DNA from: Streptomyces sp. col6
GTDB taxonomy: Bacteria; Actinomycetota; Actinomycetes; Streptomycetales; Streptomycetaceae
DNA length: 44,961 bases
NCBI RefSeq assembly: GCF_008042035.1
Contig: NZ_RDBL01000006.1
Span: forward strand, 1,164,093 to 1,209,053
Direction: 5' to 3'
Positions 8,710-16,470 of the stretch are shown here, in pieces. Made by a program: the position numbers and the translations under genes. The notes beneath the pieces are model-generated. The model was given only the letters and a program-made list of their open reading frames with translations. It had not been told where the DNA came from and ran no database searches. Every line of letters begins with the position of its first letter. The first letter of the stretch is position 1.

Positions 8710-9912
8710 ATGTCAGGAACGACCGGTACCACCTCCGTGATCGTCGCGGGCGCGCGGACGCCCATGGGCCGGCTCCTCGGCTCCCTGAAGACCTTCTCCG
8801 GCGCGGACCTCGGCTCCATCGCCATCAAGGCGGCACTGGACCGGGCCGGCATCGGCGGCGACCAGGTCCAGTACGTGATCATGGGCCAGGTGCTCCAGGC
8901 CGGCGCGGGCCAGATCCCGGCCCGCCAGGCGGCGGTCAAGGCCGGCATCCCCATGAACGTCCCCGCGCTCACCGTCAACAAGGTGTGTCTCTCCGGGCTC
9001 GACGCCATCGCCCTGGCCGACCAGCTCATCCGCGCCGGTGAGTTCGACGTCGTCGTGGCCGGCGGCCAGGAGTCCATGACGAACGCCCCGCACCTGCTCC
9101 CGAAGTCCCGCGAGGGCCACAAGTACGGCGCGATCGAGATGCTCGACTCCATGGCGTACGACGGTCTGACCGACGCCTACGAGAACATCCCGATGGGCGA
9201 GTCCACCGAGAAGCACAACACCCGCCTCGGCCTCGGCCGCGCCGCGCAGGACGAGATCGGCGCCCTGTCCCACCAGCGCGCCGCCGCCGCGCAGAAGAAC
9301 GGCCTGTTCGAGGCCGAGATCACCCCGGTCGAGATCCCGCAGCGCAAGGGCGACCCGGTCCTCTTCTCCAAGGACGAGGGCATCCGCCCCGAGACCACCG
9401 CGGAGTCCCTGGGCAAGCTGCGCCCGGCCTTCGCCAAGGACGGCACGATCACCGCGGGCACCTCCTCGCAGATCTCCGACGGCGCCGCCGCGGTCGTCGT
9501 CATGAGCAAGGCCAAGGCCGAGGAACTGGGCCTGGAGTGGATCGCCGAGATCGGCGCCCACGGCAACGTGGCGGGCCCGGACAACTCGCTCCAGTCGCAG
9601 CCCTCCAACGCCATCCGGCACGCCGTGAAGAAGGAGGGCATCGCCGTCGAGGACCTCGACCTCATCGAGATCAACGAGGCGTTCGCGGCCGTCGCCGTCC
9701 AGTCCATGAAGGACCTCGGCGTCACCACGGACAAGGTCAACGTCAACGGCGGCGCCATCGCGCTCGGCCACCCCATCGGCATGTCCGGCGCCCGTGTGGT
9801 GCTGCACCTCGCGCTGGAGCTCAAGCGGCGCGGCGGCGGCGTCGGCGCGGCGGCCCTGTGCGGCGGCGGCGGCCAGGGCGACGCGCTGATCCTGCGCGTT
9901 CCGGGCAAGTAA
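8710..9912 (+). CDS. Acetyl-CoA C-acetyltransferase (thiolase)
   Basis: Condenses or cleaves acetoacetyl-CoA (biosynthetic or degradative thiolase class). The 400-residue protein has all catalytic elements: nucleophilic Cys93 in [10 protein letters not shown], the NEAFA motif, His354 in [12 protein letters not shown] and proton-relay Cys384 in [10 protein letters not shown]. Length is typical (about 390-400). It starts [20 protein letters not shown] at 8710. The downstream MeaB-type GTPase begins 39 bases after its stop in the same direction, so the two are likely co-transcribed. The product could feed acetoacetyl-CoA into butyryl-CoA and the ethylmalonyl-CoA route; the exact physiological direction cannot be told from sequence. 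Confidence 0.94.
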   Translation: MSGTTGTTSVIVAGARTPMGRLLGSLKTFSGADLGSIAIKAALDRAGIGGDQVQYVIMGQVLQAGAGQIPARQAAVKAGIPMNVPALTVNKVCLSGLDAIALADQLIRAGEFDVVVAGGQESMTNAPHLLPKSREGHKYGAIEMLDSMAYDGLTDAYENIPMGESTEKHNTRLGLGRAAQDEIGALSHQRAAAAQKNGLFEAEITPVEIPQRKGDPVLFSKDEGIRPETTAESLGKLRPAFAKDGTITAGTSSQISDGAAAVVVMSKAKAEELGLEWIAEIGAHGNVAGPDNSLQSQPSNAIRHAVKKEGIAVEDLDLIEINEAFAAVAVQSMKDLGVTTDKVNVNGGAIALGHPIGMSGARVVLHLALELKRRGGGVGAAALCGGGGQGDALILRVPGK

Positions 9913-9951
9913 CGCGGTACGAGAACACGCAGCGAGCGGAACGGAGCGGTG

Positions 9952-10911
9952 ATGGTGGACGTCCCCACCCTGGTGGAGCAGGCCCGCGCGGGCGGACCGC
10001 GGGCGGTGGCCCGGCTCATCTCCCTGGTGGAGGGGGCATCGCCGCACCTGCGCGAGGTGATGGCGGCCCTGGCGCCGCTGGCGGGCAACGCCTACGTCGT
10101 CGGACTGACCGGTTCGCCGGGCGTCGGCAAGTCCACGTCGACGTCGGCGCTCGTCTCCGCGTACCGGAAGCAGGGCAAGCGGGTCGCGGTGCTCGCCGTG
10201 GACCCGTCCTCGCCGTTCTCCGGCGGCGCGCTGCTCGGTGACCGGGTGCGGATGTCGGACCACGCGTCGGACCCGGGCGTCTACATCCGCTCCATGGCGA
10301 CCCGCGGCCACCTCGGCGGCCTCGCCTGGGCGGCCCCGCAGGCGATCCGGGTGCTGGACGCGTCGGGCTTCGACGTGGTCCTGGTGGAGACCGTGGGCGT
10401 CGGCCAGTCCGAGGTGGAGATCGCCTCCCAGGCCGACACCTCGATCGTCCTCCTCGCCCCCGGCATGGGCGACGGCATCCAGGCGGCCAAGGCCGGGATC
10501 CTGGAGATCGGCGATGTGTACGTCGTGAACAAGGCCGACCGCGACGGCGCCGACGCCACCGCCCGCGAGCTCAACCACATGCTGGGCCTCGGGGAGTCCC
10601 GGGGCCCCGGCGACTGGCGGCCGCCGATCGTGAAGACGGTCGCCGCCCGGGGCGAGGGCGTCGACGAGGTGGTCGAGGCCCTGGAGAAGCACCGGGCGTG
10701 GATGGAGGAGCGCGGGGTCCTGGGCGAACGCCGCGCGGCCCGCGCCGCCCGCGAGGTCGAGACGATCGCGGTCACCCGCCTCCGCGAGCGCATCGGCAGC
10801 CTGCACGGCGACCGCCGCCTCGACGCCCTGGCCGAACGCATCGTGGCGGGCCGCCTGGACCCGTACGCGGCGGCGGACGAACTGGTGGCGGGGCTCACGG
10901 GCGAGGGCTGA
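9952..10911 (+). CDS. meaB: MeaB-type G3E GTPase (acyl-CoA mutase chaperone)
   Basis: P-loop GTPase that protects and reloads B12-dependent acyl-CoA mutases (MeaB/ArgK family). The 319-residue product shows Walker A GSPGVGKST at residues 54-62, a switch-I block DPSSPFSGGALLGDR starting at residue 84, switch II ETVGVGQSE and the guanine-specificity motif NKAD. The C-terminal helical region used for dimerisation is present. An in-frame GTG at 9949 directly precedes the chosen ATG at 9952; GGAG at 9943-9946 fits the ATG slightly better. Its partner here could be the IcmA mutase encoded at 22069 or a methylmalonyl-CoA mutase elsewhere; which one is inference. Confidence 0.9.
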   Translation: MVDVPTLVEQARAGGPRAVARLISLVEGASPHLREVMAALAPLAGNAYVVGLTGSPGVGKSTSTSALVSAYRKQGKRVAVLAVDPSSPFSGGALLGDRVRMSDHASDPGVYIRSMATRGHLGGLAWAAPQAIRVLDASGFDVVLVETVGVGQSEVEIASQADTSIVLLAPGMGDGIQAAKAGILEIGDVYVVNKADRDGADATARELNHMLGLGESRGPGDWRPPIVKTVAARGEGVDEVVEALEKHRAWMEERGVLGERRAARAAREVETIAVTRLRERIGSLHGDRRLDALAERIVAGRLDPYAAADELVAGLTGEG

Positions 10912-10927
10912 GAGCCCGGTCGGCCTC

Positions 10928-10975
10928 GGGGCCCTTCCCGGGCGCGGCGTGCGGGCCGCGGCCGAGAAGGGCCCC
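10928..10975 (+). terminator. Hairpin after the thiolase-meaB unit
   Basis: A 10-bp stem (GGGGCCCTTC at 10928-10937 with its complement at 10966-10975) encloses a GC-rich loop shortly after the meaB stop. Probable terminator. A smaller hairpin (CCGCAC-GG-GTGCGG) follows at 10997-11010, upstream of the kinase gene. Confidence 0.5.
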
Positions 10976-11099
10976 CTCTTGGTGACGCAGCGTCAGCACC
11001 GCACGGGTGCGGAGGCGTTCACGCACCTGCCCCCCTCCACCGCATCCGCTCCATGACAGGATTGCCGCCTGTCATGCGCACCCAGGGGGGAAGTGCCAC

Positions 11100-12551
11100 A
11101 TGCTCGGTCCGCTCAGGGACGACTCACCCCGGACGATCGGCCCGTACACGATCCGGGCCCGGCTGGGCGCGGGCGGCATGGGCGAGGTCTTCCTCGGCGA
11201 CCGGGGCGACGGAACCGCGCCCGCCGCCGTGAAGACCGTCCGACGGGACGTGGCGCAGGACCCCGGCTTCCGCGGCCGCTTCCGCCGCGAGATCACCCTC
11301 GCCCGGTCCGTCACCGGCACCCACCTCGCCCCGCTGCTCGACGGGGACGCCGACGCCGAGGTCCCCTGGCTCTCCACCGCGTACGTGGCCGGGCCGACGC
11401 TCTCCGCGGCCGTGCGCGGGGCGGGCGCCATGGACGAGGCCGAGGTACGGATGCTGGGCGCCGGGATCGCCCGCGCCCTGGCAGCCGTGCACGCGGCGGG
11501 GATCGTCCACCGCGACGTGAAGCCGGGCAACGTCATGCTCGCGGCGGACGGCCCGCGCCTCATCGACTTCGGGATCGCCCGGGACGCGGGCGCCACCCCG
11601 CTCACCACCACCGGCCGGATGGTCGGCAGCCCCGCCTTCATGTCCCCGGAGCACGTCGCGGGCAGCGGACGCGTCGTCCCGGCCTCCGACGTGTTCTGCC
11701 TCGCCTCGGTGCTCTGCTTCGCCGCCACCGGGCGCGACCCGTTCGGCGACGGGCCCGTCGCCGCCGTCCTCTACCGCGTCAAGTACGTCGAGGCCGATCT
11801 CGCGGACGTGCCGGACGGCCTGCGCGCGGTCCTGGAGGACTGCCTCGCCGCCGAGCCGGACGCCCGCCCCACCGCCGCCGGCCTCGCCGAACGGCTGGCG
11901 CCCGGCGCGGCCTCCCGATGGCCGGCCCCGGTCGGCGGGCAGATCGCGGAGTACGAACGGGAGCTGGCCCGGGTCTGCGCGCTGAACGGGCCGCTGCTGC
12001 CGGGCTACACGCCCACGCAGGGGGCCACCGGCAGCCTCTCCGCGCCCGCCCGACCGGGGCCGGCCATCGGGAGGCCGCGCCGGGCGCCAGCCGTTCGGCG
12101 AGGCCGGCGGCGGTGGGGCGGGCGTCCGGCTCGGCGGCGAGGCAGTCCTCCAGGACGCCCCTCCGGCGATCGAGGAGCGGGGGTACGGGGCCAACGGCCC
12201 CCACTCATGGGGCGTACGCCGACACCACCACCCCGTTCCCGAAGCTCGCGAGCACCGTGTCGCCCTGGGCCAGGAACGACACCGATCCCGGGTCCGACTT
12301 CAGCGCGGCCCTCACCGCCTCCTCCAGCGAGACGGAGGCCGACCGGGGCGCGCCCCGGTCCTCGTCGCGGTCCACCCGCTTGTCCAGCACCTTGCCGCTG
12401 CCCGCGTCCACCGTCACGTCGTGCCAGGACCGGTCGGAGCCGTACACATCCAGCTCCCAGACGAGCCCGCCGTCCTCCTCGTCGAGCTCCGCCTCGGTCA
12501 CCGTGCCGGGAACGGCCGCCAGGCCGGCCGCGACCGCGTCACCGACGGTGA
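11100..12551 (+). CDS. Ser/Thr protein kinase, 3' part rearranged
   Basis: Hanks-type kinase. The ATG at 11100 follows GGGGGAAG and gives MLGPLRDDSPRTIGPY. The kinase domain appears complete: Gly loop GAGGMG at about 23-28, Lys45, Glu64, HRD Asp139 in VHRDVKPGN and DFG Asp156. Streptomyces kinases of this type normally continue into a linker, a membrane segment and an extracytoplasmic domain. Here the normal linker stops near residue 316 (base 12049), where an inverted copy of the gene's own bases 11829-11935 begins. Beyond 12156 the frame crosses a dispersed intergenic repeat and then runs antisense to the PepSY gene until 12551, giving Arg/Pro-rich nonsense. I regard the gene as truncated; the listed end is only where the frame closes. 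Confidence 0.6.
   Translation: MLGPLRDDSPRTIGPYTIRARLGAGGMGEVFLGDRGDGTAPAAVKTVRRDVAQDPGFRGRFRREITLARSVTGTHLAPLLDGDADAEVPWLSTAYVAGPTLSAAVRGAGAMDEAEVRMLGAGIARALAAVHAAGIVHRDVKPGNVMLAADGPRLIDFGIARDAGATPLTTTGRMVGSPAFMSPEHVAGSGRVVPASDVFCLASVLCFAATGRDPFGDGPVAAVLYRVKYVEADLADVPDGLRAVLEDCLAAEPDARPTAAGLAERLAPGAASRWPAPVGGQIAEYERELARVCALNGPLLPGYTPTQGATGSLSAPARPGPAIGRPRRAPAVRRGRRRWGGRPARRRGSPPGRPSGDRGAGVRGQRPPLMGRTPTPPPRSRSSRAPCRPGPGTTPIPGPTSARPSPPPPARRRPTGARPGPRRGPPACPAPCRCPRPPSRRARTGRSRTHPAPRRARRPPRRAPPRSPCRERPPGRPRPRHRR
11829..12156. repeat. Perfect 107-bp inverted repeat with 114-bp spacer
   Basis: Bases 11829-11935 inside the kinase gene recur as an exact reverse complement at 12050-12156. I compared both arms base by base and found no mismatch; identity ends abruptly at both sides (11828/12157 and 11936/12049 differ). 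As a result the same kinase peptide (starting VLEDCLAAEPDARP) is encoded on both strands. Perfect identity, including wobble bases, means either a very recent foldback duplication or a sequencing/assembly artefact. Confidence 0.95.
12161..12183. repeat. Copy of a dispersed Streptomyces intergenic repeat
   Basis: A 23-base unit beginning CTCCGGCGATCGAGGAGCG. The same unit, with 2 differences, occurs in reverse orientation at 14909-14931. This CTCCGGCG..GAGGAGCGGGG element is familiar from the intergenic regions of many Streptomyces chromosomes. Here it abuts the right arm of the 107-bp inverted repeat with only 4 bases between. Confidence 0.6.
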
Positions 12552-12732
12552 CCCGGGCAGCGGCGGGAGCGGCTGCAGGGGCGGCGGCCGGGGCGTCGGA
12601 GTCACCGGCGGCGCCCGCCGCGGTGCTCCGGCCGCCGCCGCCCTCCTCGCCGCCCGTGAGGGCGACCGCGCCGGCCCCGCCTCCGACGAGCACGGCCGCG
12701 GTGACGACGGCGATGACGATCTTGCGCTTCAT
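12205..12732 (-). CDS. PepSY-domain exported protein
   Basis: Predicted membrane-anchored or exported protein of 175 residues. The ATG at 12732 follows GGGAGGAA by a normal spacing. Residues 1-25 (MKRKIVIAVVTAAVLVGGGA) form a signal or anchor segment, followed by an Ala/Pro linker. A PepSY domain spans about residues 60-125 (VTVGDAVAAGLAAVPG to VTVDAGSGKVLDKRV), and a second one begins at SVSLEEAVRAAL. The last 27 residues (from about SVSFLAQGDTVLASFG) do not continue the PepSY pattern and may be foreign; see the rearrangement finding. It is divergent from an OmpR-type two-component pair, a common arrangement in which the PepSY protein is a regulated target or modulates the sensor. Confidence 0.85.
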   Translation of the reverse strand: MKRKIVIAVVTAAVLVGGGAGAVALTGGEEGGGGRSTAAGAAGDSDAPAAAPAAAPAAARVTVGDAVAAGLAAVPGTVTEAELDEEDGGLVWELDVYGSDRSWHDVTVDAGSGKVLDKRVDRDEDRGAPRSASVSLEEAVRAALKSDPGSVSFLAQGDTVLASFGNGVVVSAYAP

Positions 12733-12852
12733 GAGGATTCCTCCCGTATCGGATGCCTTCGGTACGACACAACCCACCCTGCCGGGCCGATGCTGAACGC
12801 AGCCTGAAGCCACCTGAAGCCGTCTTCAGCTTCGGTTTGGGACGCTGGGCGC
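12733..12852. promoter_or_regulatory. Divergent region with CTGAA direct repeats (candidate response-regulator boxes)
   Basis: CTGAAC at 12793-12798, CTGAAG at 12804-12809 and CTGAAG at 12814-12819 are direct repeats 11 and 10 bases apart, followed by an inverted CTTCAG at 12824-12829. Direct repeats at about one helical turn are the typical operator form of OmpR/PhoB regulators. The position, just before the response regulator start and within the divergent promoter of the PepSY gene, suggests joint control by that regulator. Confidence 0.5.
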
Positions 12853-13512
12853 ATGCGCCTGTTGATCGTGGAGGACGAGAAGCGGCTGGCGATCTCCCTG
12901 GCCAGGGGGCTCACCGCCGAGGGATTCGCCGTGGACGTCGTGCACGACGGGACCGAGGGCCTGCACCGGGCGCGGGACGGCGCGTACGACCTGGTGATCC
13001 TCGACATCATGCTGCCCGGGACGAACGGCTACCGCGTCTGCGCCGCCCTGCGCGCCGAGGGCCACGAGGTGCCGGTGCTGATGCTGACCGCGAAGGACGG
13101 CGAGTACGACGAGGCGGAGGGCCTGGACACGGGTGCCGACGACTACCTGACCAAGCCGTTCAGCTACGTGGTGCTGGTCGCCCGGGTCCGCGCCCTGCTG
13201 CGCCGCCGGGGCGGCTCCGGGTCGCCGGTGGTCACCGTGGGGGCCCTGCGCATGGACACCGCCGCCCGCCGTCTGCACCTCGACGGCGACGAGATCGCCC
13301 TGACCGCCAAGGAGTTCGCCGTCCTCGAACAGCTCGCCCTGCGCGCCGGGCAGGTGGTCAGCAAGGCGGAGATCCTGGAGCACGTCTGGGACTTCGCCTA
13401 CGACGGCGACCCCAACATCGTCGAGGTGTATGTCAGCACCCTGCGCCGCAAGCTCGGTGCCGACGCCATCCGCACGGTGCGCGGCGCCGGTTACCGGCTG
13501 GAGGCGCGATGA
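12853..13512 (+). CDS. OmpR-family response regulator
   Basis: DNA-binding response regulator of 219 residues. The receiver domain has the acidic pair in IVEDE, phosphoacceptor Asp51 in LVILDIMLPG and the conserved Lys in LTKPFS. The C-terminal winged helix (about residues 125-219) includes the recognition helix region NIVEVYVSTLRRKLG and the terminal RGAGYRL motif. It overlaps the sensor kinase start by 4 bases (ATGA), so the two are translationally coupled. Likely autoregulated through the CTGAA repeats upstream. The signal is unknown. Confidence 0.95.
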   Translation: MRLLIVEDEKRLAISLARGLTAEGFAVDVVHDGTEGLHRARDGAYDLVILDIMLPGTNGYRVCAALRAEGHEVPVLMLTAKDGEYDEAEGLDTGADDYLTKPFSYVVLVARVRALLRRRGGSGSPVVTVGALRMDTAARRLHLDGDEIALTAKEFAVLEQLALRAGQVVSKAEILEHVWDFAYDGDPNIVEVYVSTLRRKLGADAIRTVRGAGYRLEAR

Positions 13513-14939
13513 GGTCCGTACGGGCCAGGGCCGCGCTCGGCGCCACCGTGGTCGTCGCCCTCGCCCTGGGCGCCGCCGGGCTCGCCGTGCTCCTCGTGCT
13601 GCGCGCGAACCTCACCGACCAGGCGGGCCTCCAGGCCGAGGTGGCCGCCCGGGAGGTCGCCGGGCAGCTGGCCCTCGGTGTGCCGTACGCCGACCTGGAC
13701 ACGGGTGACGAGGAGGAGCACCCGGTCCAGGTCACCGACGAGGACGGGCGCGTGGTGGCCGTCTCCAAGGACCTGGAGGCGATCTCCGGCACCGGCACGG
13801 ACCGGGTCGCCGCGCCGGGGACGGCCGGGGCGGGCGACGACGACCACGACGACGACGATCCGGGCCGCGGCGAGGTCTCCACGGACGAACCGGACTTCGC
13901 CAACGGCACCGCCACCGTGGACGGCGACCGCGCCGACTACCGGTTCGCCGCGGTCGAGGCTACGGATCCGGCGGGACGCACCCTGACCGTCCACGCGGGC
14001 GCCCCGCTCGCCGCCGAGCGGCGGGCCGTGGACAGCGTGCGCTCGGCGATGCTGGCCGGGCTGCCCGTGGTGCTCCTGGTCGTCGCCGGGGTGACCTGGC
14101 TGGTGACCCGGCGGGCCCTGCGCCCGGTGGAGGGCATCCGGCGCGAGATGGCGGCGATCACCGCGTCCGAGGACCTGGCCCGGCGGGTGCCGGAACCGGG
14201 CTCCCGTGACGAGGTCGCGAGGCTGGCCCGTACGACCAACGAGACCCTCGCCGCGCTGGAGGAGTCCGTCGGCCGGCAGCGGCGCTTCGTGGCCGACGCC
14301 TCGCACGAGCTGCGCAGCCCGATCGCCTCGCTGCGCACCCAGCTGGAGGTGGGCGCCGCGCACCCGGAGCTGCTGGACGTGCCGGGCGCGGTCGCCGACA
14401 CCGTACGCCTCCAGGCACTCGCCGCGGACCTGCTGCTCCTGGCCCGGCTGGACGCGGGGGAGCGGGCGGGGCGGACGCGGGTCGACCTGGGGGCGCTGGT
14501 CCGCGAGGAGGTCTCGCAGCGGGTGGGCGACCGCATCCCGGTCACGGTGTCCGTACGGGACGGCGGCCTCGAAGTGGCGGGTTCGCGCGGCCAGTTGGCC
14601 CGGGTCCTGGGCAACCTGCTGGACAACGCCGAGCGGCACGCGGTGCGTTCGGTGTCCGTGACGGTGGGGCGGTCCGCCGACGGGGTGCTCGTCACGGTCA
14701 CGGACGACGGGGCCGGGGTGCCGGAGGCGGAACGCGAGCGCGTCTTCGAACGCTTCGTCCGCCTGGACGAGGCGCGTGCCCGCGACGACGGCGGGGCGGG
14801 CCTGGGCCTGGCGATCGCCCGCGATGTGGCTGCGCGCCACGGGGGCCGCCTGACGGTGGGGTCCGCCCCGGAAGGCGGCGCCCGCTTCGACCTGAGCCTC
14901 CCCTCGCCCCCTCGCTCCTCAATCGCCGGAGAGGCTTGA
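13509..14939 (+). CDS. Sensor histidine kinase
   Basis: Membrane sensor kinase of 476 residues paired with the preceding regulator. Transmembrane segments at about 10-31 and 180-200 flank an extracytoplasmic region of about 150 residues. A HAMP-like stretch follows, then the H-box VADASHELRSP with His266, an N-box NLLDNAERHA, and G-boxes DDGAGVP and GAGLGLAI. The sensor loop contains an acidic cluster at residues 110-117 (DDDHDDDD), suggestive of divalent cation or cationic peptide sensing, as in PhoQ; that is inference. The C-terminal residues PRSSIAGEA are encoded by a dispersed intergenic repeat, so the original stop probably lay slightly earlier. Confidence 0.93.
   Translation: MRSVRARAALGATVVVALALGAAGLAVLLVLRANLTDQAGLQAEVAAREVAGQLALGVPYADLDTGDEEEHPVQVTDEDGRVVAVSKDLEAISGTGTDRVAAPGTAGAGDDDHDDDDPGRGEVSTDEPDFANGTATVDGDRADYRFAAVEATDPAGRTLTVHAGAPLAAERRAVDSVRSAMLAGLPVVLLVVAGVTWLVTRRALRPVEGIRREMAAITASEDLARRVPEPGSRDEVARLARTTNETLAALEESVGRQRRFVADASHELRSPIASLRTQLEVGAAHPELLDVPGAVADTVRLQALAADLLLLARLDAGERAGRTRVDLGALVREEVSQRVGDRIPVTVSVRDGGLEVAGSRGQLARVLGNLLDNAERHAVRSVSVTVGRSADGVLVTVTDDGAGVPEAERERVFERFVRLDEARARDDGGAGLGLAIARDVAARHGGRLTVGSAPEGGARFDLSLPSPPRSSIAGEA
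14909..14931. repeat. Dispersed repeat inside the 3' end of the sensor kinase gene
   Basis: Reverse-oriented copy of the unit at 12161-12183 (21 of 23 bases equal). It encodes the tail residues of the sensor kinase (PRSSIAGE). The same tail occurs at the ends of other Streptomyces proteins where this repeat has run into a gene. Confidence 0.6.
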
Positions 14940-14954
14940 GCGGCCGAACGTACA

Positions 14955-15053
14955 CCCGGGGCTCCGCCCCGAACCCCGCTGCTCAAACGCCGCAGGGGCT
15001 CACAGGTAGCCCCTCCGGCGTTCGATGCGCGGGGTCCGGGGCGGAGCCCCGGG
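14955..15053. terminator. Nested long hairpin between the sensor kinase and the MarR gene
   Basis: An outer stem of 24 bp with one mismatch (14955-14978 with 15030-15053; core CCCGGGGCTCCGCCCCG) encloses an inner 15-bp stem with one mismatch (14986-15000 with 15008-15022; AACGCCG.AGGGGCT). This is a familiar Streptomyces intergenic palindromic repeat. It lies between convergent genes and probably acts as a bidirectional terminator. Confidence 0.7.
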
Positions 15054-15126
15054 TTCGGGAAGGGGCGGGTAGGGGAACAGGCCCGCCGCAGGCGCACCCG
15101 CCGCAACGCGCAACGCGCGCCGCCTC

Positions 15127-15597
15127 TTACCCCCGCTGCCCCCGCAAATGCTCCGCCACCGGTGTCAACGCCGCATGCAGCTCCGCCAGCGCCTCCGGCG
15201 ACAACAGGTCCATGAAGTGCTTGCGGACCGACGCCACATGGTGCGGCGCCACCTTCCGCATCGTCTCCGCGCCCTCCTCGGTCAGCACCGCGTACAGCCC
15301 CCGGCGGTCCGACTCGCAGTTCTCCCGCCGCACCAGCCCCGCGCTCTCCATGCGCGTGATCTGGTGGGAGAGGCGGCTCTTGGACTGGAGGGTGGCGCCC
15401 GCGAGGTCGCTCATCCGCATCCGGCGGTCCTCCGACTCCGAGAGGTTGACCAGGATCTCGTAGTCGTTGTTGGTCAGCCCGAACGGCTGGAGGTCCTTCT
15501 CCAGCTGGTGCATCAGCAGCCTGCTGACGTCCAGGTGGGTGCGCCAGGCGCACTGCTCGGCGTCGCTCAGCCAGCGGGTGGCCGTCTCGGTCTCCAT
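15127..15597 (-). CDS. MarR-family transcriptional regulator
   Basis: Cytoplasmic winged-helix regulator of 156 residues. The DNA-binding part runs from about residue 45 to 105 (LTNNDYEILVNLSES, then MRMSDLAGATLQSKSRLSHQITRMESAGLV, and the wing RRENCESDRRGLYAVLT). N- and C-terminal helices would form the dimer interface. The ATG at 15597 lacks a strong ribosome-binding site (AGGTAG is the best candidate), so leaderless translation is possible. A 13-bp inverted repeat lies directly upstream and may be its own operator. It converges on the two-component pair and precedes the AIM24 genes without an obvious functional link. Confidence 0.92.
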   Translation of the reverse strand: METETATRWLSDAEQCAWRTHLDVSRLLMHQLEKDLQPFGLTNNDYEILVNLSESEDRRMRMSDLAGATLQSKSRLSHQITRMESAGLVRRENCESDRRGLYAVLTEEGAETMRKVAPHHVASVRKHFMDLLSPEALAELHAALTPVAEHLRGQRG

Positions 15598-15604
15598 GTA
15601 TGGA

Positions 15605-15617
15605 TTCTACCTAAGAA
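15605..15617. promoter_or_regulatory. Candidate MarR operator
   Basis: TTCTACCTAAGAA, with inverted arms TTCT and AGAA around 5 bases, starts 8 bases upstream of the MarR start codon. It is placed where a repressor would block transcription initiation. Autoregulation is typical of the family; the assignment here is by position only. Confidence 0.4.
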
Positions 15618-15708
15618 GTTGAAAGCCGGACGAATGAGGAGCGTGTGACGCCCCGCACGCGCCAGGGCGGGGCGCAGGCGTTCGACGTCACACTCCGCAG
15701 ACTACCGT

Positions 15709-16470
15709 TCACAAACCGAAGCGACGCTGGAGGTCCCCCAGCTGACCGGGCGCCCGGGGCGCGGCGCCCGGACGGCCGCCGCCCGGCACCCCCGCCTGCT
15801 GCGGCACCGCCCCCGTCGGCTGCTCGGGCATCAGCGCCTCGGACGACTGGATCAGCACCGTACCGGCCCCCACGAACTCGAACTGGTGCTCCTCGCCCGA
15901 CGCCCCGCCGATCCCGGTGAGCGCGCGCAGGCCGCCCATCACCCCGGTCATGTAGCCGTGGTCGTAGTGGTGGCAGGGGGAGGGGCAGTCCGCCCAGCCC
16001 ACCAGGGCCTGCGGGTCGACCCGCAGCGGCGGCTCCATGAAGACCACCGGCCCGTTGGACGCGGCGACGAACTTGCCCGTGCCGATCAGCGTCAGGAACC
16101 CGGGCACGATCGACTGCTTCAGCGCCAGCGAGGGCTGGTAGGCGAGCAGGTTGCCGGAGCGGATCGTCAGGTTGCCGTCGTCCAGGTCGTAGGAGTTCAC
16201 GTCGAACGCCCGGTCGGCGAGCAGCATCTTGCCGCTGCCCTCGGCCACCACCCAGTCGCTCGCGTGCAGCGGCGAGTGGAAGCTCGCCCGGACCAGCCGG
16301 TCGAACCGGCCGTGCCCGATGCCGTCGAAGCCGATCTGCCCGTAGTAGGCGATCATCTTGCCCTTCTGCAGGAACCACTGGCTCCCCTTGAGCTCCACGC
16401 AGAAGGTGTACGGGTTGACGTTGTCGTCCGACGGCAGCGTCATCGGGTCGAAGATCACGGGGGCGTTCAC
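15709..16470 (-). CDS. AIM24-family protein (third of three)
   Basis: Protein of 253 residues in the AIM24/DUF124 family, a double-stranded beta-helix fold of unclear function. Recognisable blocks include FCVELKGSQWFLQKGKMIAYYG near the N-terminus, GKMLLADRAFDVNSY, and a C-terminal half with GTGKFVAASNGPVVFMEP and LRVDPQALVGWADC. The Gly/Pro/Gln-rich tail after about residue 215 is specific to this copy, and a CPSPCHHYDHG cluster could bind metal. It starts at a GTG (16470) overlapping the previous stop by 4 bases, so it is coupled to the gene at 16467. All three tandem copies are homologous but diverged. Confidence 0.88.
   Translation of the reverse strand: MNAPVIFDPMTLPSDDNVNPYTFCVELKGSQWFLQKGKMIAYYGQIGFDGIGHGRFDRLVRASFHSPLHASDWVVAEGSGKMLLADRAFDVNSYDLDDGNLTIRSGNLLAYQPSLALKQSIVPGFLTLIGTGKFVAASNGPVVFMEPPLRVDPQALVGWADCPSPCHHYDHGYMTGVMGGLRALTGIGGASGEEHQFEFVGAGTVLIQSSEALMPEQPTGAVPQQAGVPGGGRPGAAPRAPGQLGDLQRRFGL

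Noticed and set aside
8713..10806. 700-codon open frame on the - strand opposite the thiolase and meaB genes
   Set aside because: The + strand products carry complete catalytic motifs. The antisense product is Arg/Asp/Gly/His-rich and shows no fold signature.
12005..12208. Short - strand frame and a second one (11779-12204) containing an intact kinase peptide
   Set aside because: The peptide match comes from the 107-bp inverted repeat, not from a second kinase gene; the frames have no catalytic residues or plausible start.
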